This document shows, one piece after another, positions 1 to 5,754 of a DNA stretch of 6,090 nt. The stretch lies in the NCBI GenBank assembly GCA_050725495.1, contig JBOHHM010000087.1:1-6090 (forward strand). The letters are read 5' to 3'. This DNA comes from JBOHHM01 sp050725495 (GTDB lineage: Bacteria > Pseudomonadota > Gammaproteobacteria > Burkholderiales > Burkholderiaceae_C). The notes under the pieces are model-generated. The model made no database searches. It saw only the letters and a program-made list of their open reading frames with translations, and had not been told where the DNA came from. The translations under genes were made by a program, and so were the position numbers. Each line of letters begins with the position of its first letter. Position 1 is the first letter of the stretch.

Positions 1-959
1 CCGGGTTTGAGCAGGCGCAGGAACAGGGCCAGAAACAGCAGCTCGGTCTTCTTGGTCTTGACGGTTTGCAGCAGGTCCTTGGCGGTGTTTTCATAGTCCA
101 GGCTGCCGGCAAAGGGCGGGTTGGCCAGCACCAGGCTGTAGCGGCCTTCTTCGCCGCCATGCTCCTGCGCCAACGAGTCGCGATAGGTAATGGCGGGGTT
201 TTCCACGCCGTGCAGCAGCATGTTCATGCTGCCGATGCGCAGCATGGTGTTGTCGAAGTCGTAGCCGTGGAACAGGCCGTGGTTGAAGTGCTTGTTCAAC
301 TTGGCATCATGGAACAGGCTGGCGTGGTGCCCCCGCAGATACTCGCCCGCCGCTACCAGGAAGCCGCAGGTGCCACTGGCCGGGTCACAGATCACGTCTT
401 GCGGGGTGGGTGCCGTCATTTCCACCATCAGCTGGATGATGTGGCGCGGCGTGCGGAACTGGCCGTTCTGCCCGGCGCTGGCGATCTTGCCCAGCATGTA
501 TTCGTACAGGTCGCCCTTGGTGTCGCGGTCTTCCATGGGCACGGCATCCAGCAGGTCCACCACACGGGCCAAGAGCGAGGCGGTGGGGATGGTGAAGCGC
601 GCGTCCTTCATGTGATGGGCGTAGGTGGAGCCATCGCCGCCCAGCGTGCGCAGGAAGGGGAAGACATGCTCGCCGACGATGGCGAACATCTCGGACGGCG
701 CCTCGTTCTTGAAGCGGCTCCAGCGCAGGTCGTTGTAGGGGCGGCCACGCGCGTCATGGCCCTCGGGGAAGATGCGGCGCTCAAGCGGCTGCTTGAGGCG
801 GTTGGCCTTGTTTTCTTCGAGTATGTGCAGGTCGTCCAGGCGGCGCAGAAACAGCAGGTAGGTGATCTGCTCGATCACTTCAATCGGGTTGGCGATGCCG
901 CCGGACCAGAAGGCGTTCCAGATCTGGTCAATTTTGCTTTTGAGTTCGCCGGTGAGCAT
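1..959 (-). CDS. hsdM: Type I restriction-modification DNA methyltransferase subunit M, N-terminal part (C-terminus outside window)
   Basis: Reading the minus strand from ATG at 959 gives 319 uninterrupted codons running off the left edge. The protein begins MLTGELKSKIDQIWNAFW and has the HsdM N-terminal helical region (to about residue 140), then the N6-adenine methyltransferase domain: GQFRTPRHI at 166-174, SAM-binding motif I DPASGTCGF at 192-200, and catalytic motif IV NPPF at 280-283. In this family the M subunit pairs with HsdS to methylate adenine at a bipartite site, and with HsdR to restrict unmethylated DNA. Neither hsdS nor hsdR is visible; both would lie to the left. Full HsdM proteins are usually about 500 residues, so roughly 60 percent is seen. 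The start is chosen because the family N-terminus begins here; no clear Shine-Dalgarno precedes it. A TAGAAT on the minus strand (1029-1024) could be a -10 box, without a convincing -35. The family call is secure; the symbol follows from it. Confidence 0.93.
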   Translation of the reverse strand, partial: MLTGELKSKIDQIWNAFWSGGIANPIEVIEQITYLLFLRRLDDLHILEENKANRLKQPLERRIFPEGHDARGRPYNDLRWSRFKNEAPSEMFAIVGEHVFPFLRTLGGDGSTYAHHMKDARFTIPTASLLARVVDLLDAVPMEDRDTKGDLYEYMLGKIASAGQNGQFRTPRHIIQLMVEMTAPTPQDVICDPASGTCGFLVAAGEYLRGHHASLFHDAKLNKHFNHGLFHGYDFDNTMLRIGSMNMLLHGVENPAITYRDSLAQEHGGEEGRYSLVLANPPFAGSLDYENTAKDLLQTVKTKKTELLFLALFLRLLKP

Positions 960-1090
960 GGGCTGATGGAGGCAGTGTGCGGTACAAAAGGCGGACCGTG
1001 CGAGCTTGCGCGGGGGACGGGTGATTCTAGGTGAGGCAAGGGCCCATCACTCCCCTGCCATCTGCGGGAGAATCACCAGGCCTCGGCATG

Positions 1091-1236
1091 CTCTGCATGA
1101 ATTGTTGTCGCCGCTCACCGAAACCCGGGCCCAACGCCGCTTTGCGATCTGCTTTCGCGACGAGCACACGCTCTCGCCGGCCGCCCGGCTGCTCGTGGAC
1201 CACCTGGCCAATGCCGGCACTGCAGAAGCCAAATAG
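1091..1236 (+). pseudogene. Probable C-terminal remnant of a LysR-type transcriptional regulator
   Basis: The plus-strand frame ending at the TAG at 1234-1236 encodes HALHELLSPLTETRAQRRF, then AICFRDEHTLSPAARLLVDH and LANAGTAEAK. The segment FRDEHTLSPAARLLVDHLA resembles the last strand and helix of the LysR effector-binding domain, where a hydrophobic strand is followed by a basic or acidic turn, LSP, and an amphipathic helix with FxDFL-type spacing. Only about 45-50 residues match; a whole regulator has about 300. Upstream of roughly 1090 the frame loses any likeness, and the hsdM start lies 130 bp away on the other strand. The simplest reading is a regulator gene cut off when neighbouring DNA was replaced or inserted. 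The left boundary is approximate. A chance resemblance of a short frame in GC-rich DNA is the alternative. Confidence 0.42.
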
Positions 1237-1272
1237 CGAACCAGCCCACATGCAACGAGTGTCAGCCGCTGC

Positions 1273-1284
1273 ATTTTTGATAGC
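1273..1284 (+). repeat. ATTTTTGATAGC intergenic motif (possible Comamonadaceae repeat fragment)
   Basis: The 12-mer ATTTTTGATAGC stands out as AT-rich in GC-rich surroundings, just past the end of acoR. From memory, TTTTTGATAGC-type sequences recur between genes in Acidovorax and related Comamonadaceae, usually followed by a longer GCTGC-rich part that is absent here. Only one copy is in this window, so its repeat nature cannot be shown from the sequence given. Confidence 0.25.
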
Positions 1285-1303
1285 AAACCAACCTGATCGA
1301 GCT

Positions 1304-3298
1304 TCAGCCCTGCAGGTGGGGCGGCACGATGCCGTATCGCTCCATCCTGCGGTACACGGTGGCCCGGCACAGGCCCAGATGACGCGCCGTCTGCGCGATG
1401 TTCCATTGATGCTGCCTGAGCGCCTCGAGCAGGGCCTGGGCTTCGAGGCTGGCTGGCGACGCCTGCGCTGGCGCCGCGCCGGTCGCGACGGGCGCCACAG
1501 GGACTACCTCCTCGTTGAAACCCAGCGTCGCCAGCCGTGGCGGCGGCATGACAGTACAGACCGCACCCCGCACATCGGCGCTCAGGTGTTCGAGTTCGAT
1601 CCAGCCGTCGTCGCTGAGCGCCAGCGCCGAACGCAAGCTGTTCTTCAACTGGCGGATGTTGCCGGGCCAGTCATAGTGCAGCAGCACGGACAAGGCGTTC
1701 TCGGCCATGCCGTGGCTGGCGCGCTGCTGCTCCCGGGCTTCTTCACGCAGCAACTGGTGAATCAGCGCCACCTTGTCGCCGCGTTCGCGCAAGGCCGGCA
1801 GATGGAGCACGATGCCGTTGAGACGGTAGTACAAGTCCTGGCGGAACTGCCCAGCGCTCACCAGTTCGCTCAAGTCACGGTGGGTCGCGCAGATCACCTG
1901 CAGATCGACTGGCACGGGCTTTTCGGCCCCCAGGGGCAGCACCTCACGCTCGGCCAGCACACGCAGCAGGCGCGTCTGCAAGCCCAGTGGCATGTCGCCG
2001 ATTTCGTCGAGGAACAGGGTGCCACCGTCGGCCTGCGCAATCTTGCCGCGCACGCCCTTGGCACGGGCGCCGGTGAAGGCGCCATCGCGGTAACCAAACA
2101 GCTCGCTTTCGATCAGGGATTCGGGAATGGCCGCGCAATTGAGCGCAACAAACGGCGCCGCCGAGCGCGCGCTGGCCTGATGCATGGCGCGGGCAAAGGC
2201 TTCTTTTCCGGTGCCGGTTTCGCCATGCAGCATCACGGCAATGCCCTTGCCCAGCACGCGCAAGGCCTGGTGCGCATTGACGACCATTTGCGCATCCGCA
2301 CCCGCGAGGCTGGTCAGCGGATCCTGCGGACCAGGCGCTGCCGGCGCCTGGCGCGCCAGCGGCATGAAGCGAGCCCCGCGGCGTGGCTTGCTCGGCTGCA
2401 CAAAGTAGCGCCGGGCCGAGCGCAGGGTGCGCAAGGCCAAGGGCGCACTTTCCGAGGACGCCATCATCGCTTGCAGATCCTCCATGCGAACGCCAAACAC
2501 ATCTTCGAGCCGCTGCCCGGTGAGCTCCAGACGGGCGCCGCCCAGTTCGAGGTGCGCGCGGGCATTGGCAGCGACGATCACACCTTCTTCATCGAGGGCC
2601 ATCAAGCCATCGACATCGACATCGAGGAATTCGCGGCGCGCGCTCAGGCGCAGCACGCAGCATTGGTCGAACTGCCGCAGGAAATGCGCGTTCTCGATCA
2701 TGCGCGCGGTGCTGGCGACCATCTGCAACACCAGGTGCTGGCTGCGTTTGTCCTCGGGCGAATACAGGGCCGAGGCATCGAGCACCGCGATCAATTCGCC
2801 GCTGGGCGCAAAAATCGGCGCGGCGCTGCAGGTCAGCGAGGTGTTGGGTGCGCGGAAATGCTCCTCTTGATGGACGGTCAGCGGCTGGCGGTCGATGCTG
2901 CACAGGCCCACGGCACAGGTGCCTTCCTGGTCTTCGGACCAGCAGGAGCCGAGGTAGAGCCCGGCCCGGCGCAGCTCGCGATCGAGCTGCGGGTTGTTCG
3001 TGAAGTAGACGGTCACGCCGCGCGCATCGGTCAGCAGCACCACATAACCCGCGTCGCGGATCTGGGTGAAGAGCTGCTCCATGCCGCTGCGCGCGATATG
3101 CAGCAGTGATTCCAGCGGTGCCTGGTAATCGCGCAGATGGTGGGCCGGCAGCACGCGCGGCGGCGTCGTGCGCCCCGGGTCGAGACGATGGACCTCGATC
3201 GAGCGCCGCCAAGATTGGGCGATACCGGTATCGCCCTCAGGCGCATACGCCAGCGCGACCATCCTGTCCACGCGCGCGGCCGTCTGTGCCTGATTCAT
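1304..3298 (-). CDS. acoR: AcoR-type sigma-54-dependent transcriptional activator of acetoin catabolism
   Basis: A complete 664-residue enhancer-binding protein. Residues about 60-205 form a GAF-like sensor with the family signature CWSEDQEGT (119-127) and HFRAPNTSLTCSAAPIFAPSG (148-167), expected to sense acetoin or a product. Residues about 225-300 may be a degenerate PAS-like segment. The AAA+ domain (about 330-570) has Walker A GETGTGKE (359-366), the sigma-54-contacting GAFTGA loop (406-411), Walker B GGTLFLDE (425-432), the arginine-finger region RQDLYYRLN (486-494) and WPGNIRQLKN (544-553). A Fis-type helix-turn-helix ends the protein (NIAQTARHLGLCRATVYRRM, 633-652). All ATPase and sigma-54 contact motifs are intact, so it should be active. 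AGGAG at 3311-3307 lies about 8 bases before the ATG and fixes the start. It is divergent from acoX; two sigma-54 promoters in front of acoX and acoA are its likely targets. The specific AcoR assignment rests on the GAF type and the neighbouring aco genes. Confidence 0.93.
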   Translation of the reverse strand: MNQAQTAARVDRMVALAYAPEGDTGIAQSWRRSIEVHRLDPGRTTPPRVLPAHHLRDYQAPLESLLHIARSGMEQLFTQIRDAGYVVLLTDARGVTVYFTNNPQLDRELRRAGLYLGSCWSEDQEGTCAVGLCSIDRQPLTVHQEEHFRAPNTSLTCSAAPIFAPSGELIAVLDASALYSPEDKRSQHLVLQMVASTARMIENAHFLRQFDQCCVLRLSARREFLDVDVDGLMALDEEGVIVAANARAHLELGGARLELTGQRLEDVFGVRMEDLQAMMASSESAPLALRTLRSARRYFVQPSKPRRGARFMPLARQAPAAPGPQDPLTSLAGADAQMVVNAHQALRVLGKGIAVMLHGETGTGKEAFARAMHQASARSAAPFVALNCAAIPESLIESELFGYRDGAFTGARAKGVRGKIAQADGGTLFLDEIGDMPLGLQTRLLRVLAEREVLPLGAEKPVPVDLQVICATHRDLSELVSAGQFRQDLYYRLNGIVLHLPALRERGDKVALIHQLLREEAREQQRASHGMAENALSVLLHYDWPGNIRQLKNSLRSALALSDDGWIELEHLSADVRGAVCTVMPPPRLATLGFNEEVVPVAPVATGAAPAQASPASLEAQALLEALRQHQWNIAQTARHLGLCRATVYRRMERYGIVPPHLQG

Positions 3299-3321
3299 GA
3301 TCCTGTCTCCTGCGGCTTGCC

Positions 3322-3337
3322 TGCTTTGTCTGTCGCC
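3322..3337 (+). promoter_or_regulatory. Candidate degenerate activator site upstream of acoX
   Basis: The segment matches 10 of 16 positions of the palindrome found upstream of acoA (TGCGACAGCTGTCGCA): an intact right half CTGTCGC (3330-3336) and TGC at the left end. It would lie at about -134 to -119 relative to the predicted acoX transcription start, a usual place for a sigma-54 enhancer. The left half is poor, so this is suggestive only. Confidence 0.35.
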
Positions 3338-3387
3338 TGCCGCACCCCGGGTTTACCCTGGGCTTGGAAGCTGCAAGCGGTGCTCGA

Positions 3388-3403
3388 TGCTACTGCGGCA
3401 GCA
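3388..3403 (+). promoter_or_regulatory. Imperfect dyad TGCTACTGCGGCAGCA upstream of acoX
   Basis: Outer arms TGCT/AGCA and several inner positions are symmetric (TGCT.C.GC.G.AGCA). It lies at about -68 to -53 from the predicted acoX start, nearer than most sigma-54 enhancers, and does not resemble the acoA palindromes. It could be a secondary protein site or chance symmetry in GC-rich DNA. Confidence 0.22.
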
Positions 3404-3415
3404 CAAAGCATGCCA
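3400..3415 (-). promoter_or_regulatory. Weak candidate sigma-54 promoter for acoR
   Basis: On the minus strand the sequence TGGCATGCTTTGTGCT has GG-N10-GC spacing and matches the -24 element well; the -12 element is GTGC instead of TTGC. Transcription would start near 3389, giving a leader of about 90 bases before the acoR ATG at 3298. No convincing sigma-70 promoter is visible in the same gap. With one mismatch in a short motif, chance is a real possibility. Confidence 0.25.
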
Positions 3416-3429
3416 CCGGACTTACACCC

Positions 3430-3445
3430 TGGCACCAAGCTTGCA
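3430..3445 (+). promoter_or_regulatory. Sigma-54 (-24/-12) promoter of acoX
   Basis: TGGCACCAAGCTTGCA matches the sigma-54 consensus TGGCAC-N5-TTGCA at every conserved base, with GG at 3431-3432 and GC at 3443-3444 separated by exactly 10 bases. The next gene is acoX and the divergent gene encodes a sigma-54 activator, which supports the call. Transcription should begin about 12 bases past the GC, near 3456, that is, at the acoX start codon. Confidence 0.88.
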
Positions 3446-3456
3446 GAACCAGGCGC

Positions 3457-4476
3457 ATGCGTTCCACCCCTGCCCCACCTCGGTCGGTTGGCATCATCGC
3501 CAACCCTTCTTCCGGACGAGACATGCGCCGCCTGCTGGGCTGGGCCTCGGTCTCGACCACCTCGGAAAAAATCAACCTCGTGTTGCGCCTGCTCGCGGGC
3601 CTGGGCGCCCTGGGCGTGGACCAGGCCTGGGTCATGCCCGATGCGGCCGGCATGGCCACGCGCATCCGCGAAGCGGCCCAGATGGCGCGCACAGGCCGCG
3701 CCCAGGCGATGCCTGAAGTCCGGCTGCTCGACATGGCCGTGCATGACAGCGCCGCGGACAGCACCACGGCGGCCCGTTTGATGGCGGCGCGCGGCGTGGC
3801 TCTGATGGCCGTGCTCGGCGGCGATGGCACGCATCGCGCCGTGGCGCAGGGCTGTGGCCAAGTGCCCCTGGCCACCCTGTCCACCGGCACCAACAATGCC
3901 TTTCCGCAGCGGCGCGATGCCACGCTGGTGGGCATGGCCAGCGCGCTGCTAGCCATGGGCCGCGTGTCCGCCGAGATCGCCCTGCAGGCCAACAAATGGC
4001 TGCAGGTGCGCTGCGGCGACACGAGCGAGCCGGCGCTGGTCGATGTCTGCGTCTCGCGCCAGCGGGCCCTGGGCGGACGGGCCGTGAGCCATGGTGAAGA
4101 CCTGGTCGAAATCTTCACCACCTTCGCCGAGCCCCATAGCATCGGGCTGTCGTCGATTGCCGGGCTTACCCTGCCGACGTCACGCGATGAGCCCACAGGC
4201 GTTCATGTGCGCATGGGCCCGGGCCGGACCCTGCTGGCCCCCCTCCTGCCCGGCGCGCTGGTGCCCGTTTCGATTGCAGAGGCTCGCCCCCTGCGAGCCG
4301 GCCGCGCACGGCTGGTCCAAGCCAGCCACGGCACCATCGCGATCGACGGTGAACGCCTCATCGAATTCGACGAACAGTGCCCGGTGCAGGTCGAGCTCGA
4401 TCTGCAGGGGCCTCGCACCATCGCGATCGAAGCCGTGCTCAGTCATGCGGCGCAGCGGGGCCTGTTGCTGTCCTGA
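3457..4476 (+). CDS. acoX: AcoX, ATP-NAD kinase-like protein of the acetoin operon
   Basis: From the ATG at 3457 the protein has 339 residues. It opens with the nucleotide-binding strand and loop SVGIIANPSSGRD (10-22), carries the NAD kinase / diacylglycerol kinase signature GGDGTHR at 121-127 and a second family motif STGTNNAFP at 142-150. These identify the NAD-kinase-like fold and, with its place between acoR and acoA, the AcoX family. Its biochemical role in acetoin breakdown is not established as far as I know; phosphorylation of a nucleotide or small metabolite is inference from the fold. An in-frame TTG at 3364 would add 31 residues without family likeness and would begin upstream of the promoter, so it is rejected. 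No Shine-Dalgarno precedes 3457, and the promoter at 3430-3445 would start the message at about the ATG itself; the next in-frame ATG (3523) would remove the first conserved motif. No transmembrane segment is seen. Confidence 0.9.
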   Translation: MRSTPAPPRSVGIIANPSSGRDMRRLLGWASVSTTSEKINLVLRLLAGLGALGVDQAWVMPDAAGMATRIREAAQMARTGRAQAMPEVRLLDMAVHDSAADSTTAARLMAARGVALMAVLGGDGTHRAVAQGCGQVPLATLSTGTNNAFPQRRDATLVGMASALLAMGRVSAEIALQANKWLQVRCGDTSEPALVDVCVSRQRALGGRAVSHGEDLVEIFTTFAEPHSIGLSSIAGLTLPTSRDEPTGVHVRMGPGRTLLAPLLPGALVPVSIAEARPLRAGRARLVQASHGTIAIDGERLIEFDEQCPVQVELDLQGPRTIAIEAVLSHAAQRGLLLS

Positions 4477-4479
4477 AAG

Positions 4480-4521
4480 TGTCGCAGGCAACGCCTGTAA
4501 CGCGACAGCTGTCGCAGGCAA
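4480..4521 (+). repeat. Direct repeat TGTCGCAGGCAA, two copies
   Basis: TGTCGCAGGCAA occurs at 4480-4491 and again at 4510-4521, 30 bp apart (start to start), directly after the acoX stop codon. The first copy also pairs with GCGACA at 4502-4507 (TGTCGC...GCGACA) and contains its own small stem AGGC-AAC-GCCT. The second copy overlaps the right half of the first palindrome. The repeat suggests a partly duplicated protein-binding site rather than a terminator, as no T-run follows. Confidence 0.6.
4502..4515 (+). promoter_or_regulatory. Palindrome GCGACAGCTGTCGC, candidate AcoR enhancer site 1
   Basis: A perfect 14-bp palindrome, at about -148 to -135 from the start predicted for the acoA sigma-54 promoter. 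Its 14 bases are repeated exactly inside the second palindrome; centres are 44 bp apart, about four DNA turns, so bound activators would lie on nearly the same face. Assignment to AcoR is inferred from position and context; I do not know a published AcoR motif to compare. Confidence 0.6.
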
Positions 4522-4544
4522 TGTCACCGTCCTGCTCCCGCTTC

Positions 4545-4560
4545 TGCGACAGCTGTCGCA
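4545..4560 (+). promoter_or_regulatory. Palindrome TGCGACAGCTGTCGCA, candidate AcoR enhancer site 2
   Basis: A perfect 16-bp palindrome, at about -105 to -90 from the predicted acoA start, ideal for a sigma-54 enhancer. Each half, TGTCGCA or its complement, also occurs in site 1 and at 4480-4486. A terminator is unlikely because no T-run follows and it lies upstream of a promoter. Confidence 0.62.
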
Positions 4561-4623
4561 CCCCAGCCGCCTGGTCCGCGAAGCCACCGCCATTTTCCTG
4601 AGGGTTTCTCCCTAGACCAGTCC

Positions 4624-4639
4624 TGGCATCAATGTTGCC
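4624..4639 (+). promoter_or_regulatory. Second sigma-54 (-24/-12) promoter, in front of acoA
   Basis: TGGCATCAATGTTGCC matches TGGCAY-N5-TTGC with GG at 4625-4626 and GC at 4637-4638, exactly 10 bases apart. Transcription would begin near 4650, leaving a leader of about 64 bases with a strong ribosome binding site before acoA. It resembles the acoX promoter (TGGCAC, TTGCA) and follows two palindromes at enhancer distance, which raises confidence well above that of an isolated motif. Confidence 0.75.
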
Positions 4640-4697
4640 CACAGAGCTTGCCTGCCTGTGAAGCCCACAGCGGCCGCTGCAACAGGTCAACCACGAC

Positions 4698-4704
4698 AAA
4701 GGAG
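4698..4704 (+). promoter_or_regulatory. Ribosome binding site of acoA
   Basis: AAAGGAG lies 9 bases before the ATG at 4714. It decides the start: an in-frame alternative start codon at 4648 would add 22 residues, has no such site, and would begin at or before the predicted transcription start. Confidence 0.85.
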
Positions 4705-4713
4705 ATATCAGCA

Positions 4714-5721
4714 ATGGAACCCACATCGAAGCAGTTGCTATGGATGTACGAGACGATGGTCGAGATCCGCGAGTACGAGGAGACCATGGCCAAGGTCTAT
4801 CTGGAAGGCAAGCTGCCACCCCATATCCAGAAAGGCCTCGCGTTCGACATCGGCGCCGGACCGGTGCCCGGTGAAATGCACCTGGCGGCCGGGCAGGAGC
4901 CGGTGGCTGTCGGCGTCTGCGCCCATCTGCGCAAGGACGACACCGTGGTCGGCGCGCACCGGCCCCACCATTTCGCGATCGCCAAGGGCGTGCCGCTCAA
5001 GCCGATGACGGCCGAGATGTTCGGCAAGGACACGGGGCTGGGCCGCGGCAAGGGCGGCCACATGCATCTGTTCGACCCCGAGCACAAGTTCAGCTGCAGC
5101 GGCATCATCGGCGCGAGCATGCCGCCGGCCTGCGGAGCGGCGTTGGCAGCCAGGAAACGCGGCACCGATGCGGTGGCCGTGGCCTTCTTCGGCGAAGGCG
5201 CGACCAACCAGGGCGCCTTCCATGAATCGCTGAATCTGGCAGCGCTGTGGCGCCTGCCGGTGATCTTCGTCTGCGAAGACAACAAGTACGCGATCTCGGT
5301 CGAGAAGTCAGAGTCCACCTCGATTGCCTGGAACTCGGACCGTGCCTCGGCCTACGGCATCCCCGGTGTACTGGTCGAGCACAACGACGCGCTCGAAGTG
5401 TTCGAGGCAGCCGGTGCTGCGGTGGCACGGGCGCGGCGCGGCGAAGGGCCGACGCTGATCGAGGTCAAGACCGATCGCTACCTCGGCCACTTCCAGGGCG
5501 ACCCTGAAACCTACCGCCCCAAGGGCGAGGTCGAAGCGCTGCGCAAGAACGACCCCATCCCCAGGCTCGGCCAGCACCTGCGCCGGCTCGGCCTGCTCGA
5601 CGACGCGCTGGACCAGAGCCTGCGTGCCGACGTCACGCGCCGCATCACCGAGGCCTACGACCACGGCCGCAACAGCCCCTATCCGAAGCCCGAAGACGCC
5701 CTCAAGCATGTCTTCGCCTGA
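4714..5721 (+). CDS. acoA: Acetoin dehydrogenase E1 component, alpha subunit (thiamine-diphosphate dependent)
   Basis: A complete 335-residue E1-alpha protein. With AcoB it forms the alpha2beta2 E1 enzyme that cleaves acetoin to acetaldehyde and passes the other two-carbon unit to the lipoyl group of AcoC, giving acetyl-CoA. Visible family features are the RPHH segment (83-86), RGKGGHMHL (111-119), and the thiamine-diphosphate/magnesium motif GEGATNQGAFHE (160-171) ending in EDN (188-190), followed by KYAIS. The first aspartate of the usual GDG is glutamate here, which I understand to be common in this branch. RYLGHFQGDPETYR (255-268) lies where the pyruvate enzymes carry their phosphorylation loop and is of the acetoin-enzyme type. 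Length fits the family (about 325-335). It follows acoX after a gap with its own sigma-54 promoter and precedes acoB by 33 bp with a second strong ribosome site, so acoAB are cotranscribed. A related 2-oxo acid E1 is less likely given acoR and acoX. Confidence 0.93.
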   Translation: MEPTSKQLLWMYETMVEIREYEETMAKVYLEGKLPPHIQKGLAFDIGAGPVPGEMHLAAGQEPVAVGVCAHLRKDDTVVGAHRPHHFAIAKGVPLKPMTAEMFGKDTGLGRGKGGHMHLFDPEHKFSCSGIIGASMPPACGAALAARKRGTDAVAVAFFGEGATNQGAFHESLNLAALWRLPVIFVCEDNKYAISVEKSESTSIAWNSDRASAYGIPGVLVEHNDALEVFEAAGAAVARARRGEGPTLIEVKTDRYLGHFQGDPETYRPKGEVEALRKNDPIPRLGQHLRRLGLLDDALDQSLRADVTRRITEAYDHGRNSPYPKPEDALKHVFA

Positions 5722-5754
5722 CCGCGAACCCGAACTGACAAGGAGACAGCTCCC

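Larger units (their letters stand above)
960..1303. other. Intergenic region between hsdM start and acoR end
   Basis: This 344-bp stretch separates two minus-strand genes and holds no intact gene that I can support. Open frames exist on both strands, but only the plus-strand frame ending at 1236 resembles a known family (see the LysR remnant). It must contain the hsdM promoter, since acoR upstream on the same strand ends at 1304, but no strong -35/-10 pair is visible. No hairpin followed by a T-run is seen after the acoR stop, so no intrinsic terminator is called. A weak 5-bp inverted repeat, CTCCC/GGGAG, occurs around 1050-1070. Confidence 0.6.
4477..4713. other. Regulatory gap between acoX and acoA
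   Basis: This 237-bp gap is unusually long for genes of one catabolic operon. It contains no gene, but it holds in order a TGTCGCA half-site (4480-4486), two near-identical palindromes (4502-4515, 4545-4560), a small GGGTTT/CCCT motif (4601-4613), a sigma-54 promoter (4624-4639) and the acoA ribosome binding site (4698-4704). The layout reads as an enhancer-promoter unit for acoA. Confidence 0.7.

Noticed and set aside
66..1034. 322-codon plus-strand open frame opposite hsdM
   Set aside because: The minus strand carries clear methyltransferase motifs (DPASGTCGF, NPPF); the plus-strand translation is low-complexity, rich in V, Q, H and G, and resembles no family.
1027..1251. Small minus-strand open frame (74 codons) between acoR and hsdM
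   Set aside because: No ribosome binding site or family likeness was seen, and it is antisense to the more convincing LysR-like frame.
1031..3109. 692-codon plus-strand open frame opposite acoR
   Set aside because: It is antisense to a gene with every expected sigma-54 activator motif, and its translation is rich in R, Q, H, A and G with no domain signature. Such frames are normal opposite GC-rich genes with biased third positions.
3364..3456. N-terminal extension of AcoX from an in-frame TTG
   Set aside because: The 31 extra residues show no family likeness, and the extension would span the perfect sigma-54 promoter, so it would not be on the transcript.
3390..4196. 268-codon minus-strand open frame opposite acoX
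   Set aside because: It overlaps the GGDGT-bearing acoX frame and the acoX promoter, and its translation (rich in A, R, S and P) has no recognisable domain.
4545..4560. Palindrome read as an intrinsic terminator after acoX
   Set aside because: No T-run follows, the near-identical copy 44 bp upstream also lacks one, and both lie at enhancer distance from a sigma-54 promoter.
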